In this document: positions 57,744-64,000 of the stretch, in pieces
Numbering within the stretch: the stretch's first letter is position 1
Layout of the letters: the number at the start of each line of letters is the position of its first letter
From: Macquaria australasica
Taxonomy: Eukaryota; Chordata; Actinopteri; Centrarchiformes; Percichthyidae
Assembly (NCBI GenBank): GCA_005408345.1
Contig: SEMN01000136.1
Location: 1-64,000 of the forward strand
Length of the DNA stretch: 64,000 nt
Direction of reading: 5' to 3'
Translations under genes and position numbers: made by a program
The notes under the pieces: generated by a model
What the model was told of the DNA's origin: nothing
What the model saw: the letters and a program-made list of their open reading frames with translations, nothing else
Database searches by the model: none

Positions 57744-60700
57744 ATGGCTACGGACTCCTGGGCCCAGGCGGTGGACGAGCAAGAAGCCGCGGCGGAATCG
57801 GTAAATCTGAACTTAACGCAACGCAACGCGAGCTAACGCGAGCTAACGCGAGCTAGCTCGTTTCAGACGCTGCTTCGGCCCGTCCTGGTACAATGCAGAC
57901 GGCCTTGTTTCTTACAGTTGAAAGTACCCAGCGACAGCGCTGCCGGTGGATAAACTGGCTCCTGTTGGCAGTCTGTCTCGGTATCACGTTGAAAACAAAA
58001 CTACCGGTCGATCTGTCTGACAGCTAAGCTAAGCTAAGCTAAGCTAAGCTAACTAGCTGCGTGCTCAGTGAGTCACTAGCTTTAGCAGTTAGCCGGCCAG
58101 CAACAAAATGATGCAAGAGCCTCTAAAATAGCTCTGCTGATGAAGAAATAGGCATAATAACAGTTAATGGAAAAGCCTTATTTTATCAGACAAACGACCG
58201 TGTAAACTTTATGTCGCTCCTTACAGATCGGCAACCTTCAACTAAAAGAGAAACCGGAGGAAAACGGTAAGTGTGTGAAGCAGCATCACGTGTGAGATAC
58301 AATAGTCAGAAAGCCAGTAAGACCTCAGATGTTTTGGATGTAAATATACAAGTGTAATTTTAATTTTGCAGGCACGGCTGCAAACGCAACAGACTCCAGC
58401 AGCGCAGCTGCGAGTTCAGAAGCTGAGGGAGAAAACAAGACCACGGACGACGATGACAAAGGTGGGCACTTCATGATTTACTGTACATGCCCTTCAGATA
58501 TTCATCCTCATTCTTGATAGTCTTTCCTGGAGATGCTTGGTTGTCTCTTGGGTTGTTGTTGTCGTCGTCACTGCGACATGACTTGTTTTTTCAGATGACA
58601 AAGCCGCACAGTCGTTGTTGAACAAGCTGATCCGGAATAATCTTGTTAATAACACTAATCAAGTGGAAGTTCTTCAAAAGGATCCCAACTCTCCACTCTA
58701 CTCCGTCAAGTCCTTTGAGGAGTTGCGACTGTAAGTGAATCCTCTATTTGTCCATTCGTCTCTTTTGTGCCCTACAATATTTTGGGGCGTCAGGTATTAA
58801 TTATTAATCAGTTATCAATCAGCTCAGTGTTAATGACACATGCATGCAGTCTGAAAGGATGTAAAATTTTCCCACCAAGACCCAGACTTTAACCATAACT
58901 GCTCCAGGGCTGTTCCTTCTGTTTGTCATTTTATTGGTAGATCTTTTAAGGCGTGTGTCTGAAAAGCGTTTACGCAAACAAAGTGACGAGGTGCTTTTAA
59001 AAAGATCTGTGAAACAATTTGACAATTGTTTTTGACTATTTTCTCCTGTGTGCAGCAAACCACAGCTGCTCCAGGGCGTGTACGGCATGGGTTTCAACCG
59101 GCCATCCAAAATCCAGGAGACTGCCTTACCCATGATGCTGGCCGAACCGTGAGTATACTTTGCACTGTACATAAATGTCGTGGAGTCCTCTAGCAAAGCA
59201 TCGTCTCTTAAAGCTCACTGAAGTCTCTCTTAAATGTCAAATTAAACCAATAGCCCCTTGCACCAGGTACTAATAAATACAACCAATAACTATTTTACCG
59301 CCTTTGCCTGTGATCTTATTCCTTGTTTCTTCTAGTCCACAGAATCTGATTGCCCAGTCGCAGTCAGGAACAGGGAAAACAGCTGCCTTTGTCCTGGCCA
59401 TGCTCAGTCATGTAGATCCCAACAACAAATATCCCCAGGTTGGTTTTCACTTCCCTCGCTGTTCTAGAAGATCTCAAATTGAAATCTCGAATTTCAAAGT
59501 TGGCAAGTGTGACATGCTGTTTGGAGTGTCTCTGGTGGAAAAAGGGGGCCCTCCTCCTACCTGTCTCTCACAGTATTATCCATGATAACTTAAACTGAAT
59601 GACAAAGAATATTTAAAGCTTCCTAAATCCCCTTTTCCCTCCATTTTATTTCTCTCCATCAGTGCCTGTGTGTGTCACCCACGTATGAACTGGCACTTCA
59701 AACTGGCAAGGTAATCGAGCAGATGGGCAAACACTATCCTGAGGTCAGATTAGTCTACGCCATCAGAGGAAATAAATGTAAGGCTTCTTTCTCACTGCTA
59801 CATCTACACTGTAGTAGATAATGAAAATATTTTCAAATGATATTTTGTCAGTTATTTGAATTGTTCCTATTGATAAACATAAATGCAGCTGAGAGATGGC
59901 TCTGTGCGTTGATGAGCGCTTGTTTCTTGTGAACGTTCCAGTGCAGCGGGGCATGAAGCTGCAGGAACAGATAGTTATCGGCACACCTGGCACCATGCTG
60001 GACTGGTGCGGTAAATTCAAGTTCATAGAGCCCAAGAAGATCAAGGTGTTTGTGCTGGACGAGGCCGACGTCATGATCGCCACACAGGGTCACCAGGACC
60101 AGAGCATCCGCATCCAGAGGTCAGAATAAACACCAACATTGAAGAGGATCAATTTCGTACTTGTGTGAAAATCATGGGAAAAAATCTTGATAAGCTATGA
60201 GATCATAACAAGTTTGTTATTGATGAAATTCACATAAATGATCTATCTATATATTTATCTTAAATTGGATTTTCTCAAGCAGAGTTTCTTTGATATACAC
60301 CCCCAAATTTTAAATCCACAACTACTGACCGTTAACTCCTCTCTTCTCTGCCGCACAGGATGCTGCCTAAAAACTGCCAGATGCTGCTGTTCTCAGCCAC
60401 ATTTGAAGAGACAGTGTGGAACTTTGCCCAGCGCATCGTGCCTGACCCCAACATCATCAAGTTGAAGAGAGAGGAGGAGACGCTGGATACCATCAAACAG
60501 TACTATGTGTTGTGCAGCAGCAGGGAGGAGAAGTTCCAAGCCCTCTGTAACATCTATGGAGCCATCACCATCGCCCAGGCCATGATCTTCTGCCATGTGA
60601 GTTTATTCACTTCATATTCATTCAATTCATATGTACATACATCATCTGTATTAAAAACTTTGATTCTCACTTGGACCCTCAATTTTTAGAGGAAAAAAGA

Positions 60701-61928
60701 AATGCATGTTCCCTTAAGTTTGTCTTCTGCAACTCTATCAGAATGCCCAGCAAACCTACTGTTCTCCAACTTTTGTTGCAAAGCTTTTTCCTCTGTGTCG
60801 ACCATATGTGAGAAAATAACTTGGCAGCACTAGCCGACTTACTGGATTAGTCTGCTGTGTATTTTACCAACGCTTTCAGCACAGGGCCTTTAATCGGTGT
60901 GTGTTAACACCCAAAGTCTTCCTGTAAATCAGCTAGTGTTGCAAAGTTGTGTTTCTACATTTGGTCCTTTGTTACATGAGCACCTAGTTTGCAGGCGAAG
61001 TAGTGATAGCAGATTTCCTGTGTGTGTGATCCAGACAAGGAAGACTGCAGGCTGGCTGGCAGGGGAGTTGTCCAGAGAGGGCCACCAGGTAGCGCTGCTC
61101 AGTGGAGAGATGCAGGTGGAGCAGAGGGCTGCTGTCATCGACCGCTTCAGAGACGGCAAGGAGAAGGTCCTGGTCACCACAAACGTTTGTGCTCGAGGTA
61201 AGGACCGAGTGCAGAATCAACATCATGTCGTCATAGTTACGTGTGCATTAAAAAGGCCATTTTCTCAATATTTAATAACAGCTTTGCTCTTGAGACAGAT
61301 CTCTTTACAAATGTACTTAATAATACATATCCTATTATTTAAATTAAATGCATTTGACAGCAGAATTAAATATGCATTGGGTGCATGTATGACAGTGAAA
61401 GACTGTACATTGTCTTTCTTGTAACATTTGATCTTTCTCCCCACTTGTCTTACACATTCAGGTATTGACGTCGAGCAGGTTTCTGTGGTGATCAACTTTG
61501 ACTTGCCAGTAGACAAGGACGGTAACCCAGACAACGAGACATACCTGCACAGGATTGGCCGCACAGGTCGATTTGGCAAAAGGGGACTGGCCATCAACAT
61601 GGTGGACAGCAGGATGAGCATGAACATCCTCAATAGGATCCAGGAGCATTTCAGTAAGTCTGCTACACGCACTCTCTTACACACAAACAGTAGGATCAAG
61701 TTGATGAGGCACATCCATGCTATCTATTTTTGGTGGAGTTTGAATTTGTTTAACAATTGTTTAAAAAAAACAAGTACTCAATTCAGGAAGATGATGGCTT
61801 TCAGTGATCTGCCAAATGTCAACCCTCTAAATGAACCCCACCATGTTCTATGGTTTCTCTCTACAGGTAAGAAAATTGAAAAACTAGACACAGATGATCT
61901 GGATGAAATTGAGAAAATTGCCAGCTAA
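57744..61928 (+). CDS. ddx19: ATP-dependent RNA helicase DDX19 (mRNA export DEAD-box protein)
   Basis: Twelve coding exons: 57744-57800, 58227-58266, 58372-58461, 58595-58730, 59056-59148, 59336-59438, 59663-59777, 59942-60119, 60359-60596, 61035-61197, 61462-61653, 61867-61928. They join in frame to 488 residues (human DDX19A/B 478-479). The product is the DEAD-box ATPase that remodels mRNPs at the cytoplasmic face of the nuclear pore with GLE1 and NUP214. Visible motifs: FNRPSKIQ (Q motif region), Walker A SQSGTGKT at 147-154, TPG, DEAD at 251-254, SAT at 283-285, and HRIGRTGR at 434-441. The N-terminus MATDSWAQAVDEQEAAAES is nearly identical to mammalian DDX19. The segment coded by exons 2-3 (about residues 20-62) is the variable acidic linker. 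Fish usually have one ddx19 gene equivalent to mammalian A and B, so no letter is given. Poly(A) signal at 62158-62163. Confidence 0.96.
57827..57860. repeat. Short tandem repeat (CGCGAGCTAA units), ddx19 intron 1
   Basis: Three near-perfect 10-bp units just after the exon 1 donor. Confidence 0.8.
58023..58052. repeat. (GCTAA)n pentanucleotide repeat, ddx19 intron 1
   Basis: Six GCTAA units in a row. Confidence 0.9.
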
Positions 61929-62157
61929 AGAGAACGGCATTTATCGCATGAAGGACGCCAACCCAACTTCCCTTCCCCTCTTCGCTCTCCAAGGACTGTA
62001 CACTCCTACAGTGTTTTATGCTTTTATTTTTTTAGCCGTCGGAGAAAAGAACAAAACCACAAACACAGTGTATGTTTACACGTGGATATGTCTCCTCTCA
62101 GACGAGTCTTTTGTAAGTCTCTGGAACATACCCCATTTCACTCTTTGTACCTCTTTG

Positions 62158-62163
62158 AATAAA
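62158..62163 (+). terminator. ddx19: ddx19 poly(A) signal (AATAAA)
   Basis: Canonical AATAAA 230 bp after the stop codon, followed by a GT-rich stretch (TGTGTCGTGATGCTG), giving a compact 3' UTR of about 250 bp. Confidence 0.75.
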
Positions 62164-62184
62164 GTCTATGAGTTTATCGCTGTG

Positions 62185-64000
62185 TCGTGATGCTGCAAAA
62201 GCAGCTATAGTCGACTCTGTTTTACTGAACACACGTGGATTTAAAAAACACTTTTTGGTGTTGGCTGTAGTGGTGGCATGATATAAGCTATTTAGAGATT
62301 CACAAAAACCATAATGGAAAAATAACTTTTATGTGCCACAAAGTTTTTAATTTTAAAAGGAACAAAGTATAATTGAATGTAACTATCATGTAGACTATTA
62401 AAGCATTTATTGTGCTCTGTATTGACCAAAACACAGTACAAAGGGTGAAGTTGGGTATGCTGCTCCAAGCGGTAGTTTAATCATTAAGATTATGTTGTTG
62501 AGATGGTGATGGTTAAGTTTCAAGGGTCTATGCAAACTTATCAACCTGTGATAGCTATTATCAAATACTATCAACCTGTGTTCACATGACAGAAATTAAT
62601 CCCGAATTAACCTCAGTTTTAGCATCAGGGTGTGTAGTCAAATGCCACAAAAGGTTGCCTAGAGTGATAATACACTACTAACTCAAAGTCATGGACATTT
62701 AGATATTTCTGTTTAGCCAGTAATCGTCAGCCAACCACACATCTCACTCACGTTATTCATATCATTTTTAAAACGATTACGGACGCTATCAGGACAGGCT
62801 TGACGCCATTGCAGAGCATTAATCATCAGTCTTCTTTTTCCTTCATCTGTCTCGTAAAAACCTCATTTTAACACAAGATTTGGCCATTAAGGTCTGATGT
62901 GATCAGTTTCCCTTTGTGTCTTGCTGTCCCACACAATCTTTTCAATCAGGGTCTCCAGTTTTACTTAAGCTCGCTCAGCTACATTCTTCACCCAGACTGT
63001 GCTGTTATTAAGGATTGTGAGTTAAAAAAAAAAACGCAATGCCTTCCTCAAGTGCATTATATATACATAGGATTTTGTTATTAATATTCTAAGACATCGG
63101 GCTTAATATTCTGGCTAACACTTGAAATTTTGACTACATTGAATTATGGGCGTCTTTAGGATGTGTGAATTATCTTTAAACCAAATGCTGAATTGACTTG
63201 AGGACCTATGCCAATCAGATTCACTGTGTTGCTCCAACATGGTCGTATGGATAGAAAACATGTACTTGTGTACATATTTAAAATTTTTAGATTAAAGAAA
63301 TAGTGTGACTGAATTATTGACAGGTTGTCACTTCTAAGAAGTGCAAAAACATTCCTCCTGAGGTTCAATTTTGACAGATTCAGCACTTTGAATGTGGTGA
63401 GCCTAAAATCAGTTAACCTTGCATCAGTAGGTGGCTGTACGAAATTATGGAAACGATGTGGTGTCTGGTGTATTTGAAGAATGCGCTGGAACATTAAGGG
63501 CGGTGTTTGGTCAGTCTGAACCTTGTACAAACCTCATCTGGCTCCCACTGGCACTGAGAAGACTGCTGGTGGTAGTCCGGTTTTAATGGACTGTTTACAG
63601 ACAACTTGCTGAAAATCACTCAACGAGCAGATGCAGCCAAATTAGACGCAAGTGAGAGTGCTAAAGACTTTTGGGTAAAGAAGCCGTGTATGCAGTTTTA
63701 TTTGGACATTTGGATGTATACATTATCAGTGAAAGTGTGTGCACTTTGATCCATAATGTAATACCACTGTACGAGAGCCATGGACACAAAGCAGTTTTGG
63801 CTGTAGAACGTAACACTCTTCTCCACACGTTGTATACGGTGTTTGATAATTGTCAGAACCTACCAAAACCTAGTTCATACATGTATACATAGGAGTAATA
63901 CTGCCTAGTTGTCTGTTGTAACCTGAAGGTCATGTGTAGACAATGATAGGTTCAAGGTGTGTGGTATTCTGTAGCTGAGCTGCGTTCATGGACACAGTTA
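62185..64000. other. Unassigned sequence downstream of ddx19
   Basis: No coding exon, RNA gene or clear mobile element was recognised. The sequence is AT-rich with poly-A at 63026-63035. Open frames at 63156-63530 (minus) and 63671-63892 (plus) lack family features. It could be the 3' UTR or an intron of a gene beyond the window. Confidence 0.4.

Overview
The window is nuclear DNA of a ray-finned fish, most likely a percomorph teleost. Genes are intron-split with GT/AG borders, spacers are AT-rich and full of CA/TG microsatellites, and the mobile DNA (Tc1, a DIRS-type retroelement, foldback and terminal-inverted-repeat elements) is of typical teleost kinds. Gene names come from recognising the spliced translations; no database search was possible.

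Layout, left to right: b3galt6 (single coding exon, minus, 2041-3060); dnajc16 (15 coding exons, plus, 5177-14270); a 2.0 kb terminal-inverted-repeat element carrying exons of an unrelated fish gene family (16094-18127); a broken cytidine deaminase gene, cda (minus, 18177-24661), whose first intron holds a long-inverted-repeat element that was itself invaded by a decayed DIRS retrotransposon; a dead Tc1-like transposon with a perfect 60-bp internal palindrome (25160-26700); two trypsin-family protease genes head to head (minus 26984-30158, plus 33969-39322); camk2n1 (plus, 42042-43025) with a long 3' UTR; about 13 kb of gene-free repeat- and microsatellite-rich DNA; ddx19 (12 coding exons, plus, 57744-61928); and 2 kb of unassigned sequence.

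The genes are housekeeping or signalling functions that do not form one pathway: glycosaminoglycan linker synthesis (b3galt6), an ER-type J-protein with a thioredoxin fold (dnajc16), pyrimidine salvage (cda, apparently lost here), secreted trypsin-like proteolysis, CaMKII inhibition (camk2n1) and mRNA export (ddx19). From memory, relatives of several (B3GALT6, DNAJC16, CDA, CAMK2N1) lie on human 1p36.

The most interesting points are the decay of cda (in-frame stop in exon 1, frameshifting deletion in exon 2, splice sites largely intact), the transposon that carries spliced host-like coding exons, the three-layer nested insertion in the cda intron, and the perfect inverted duplication inside the Tc1 transposase.
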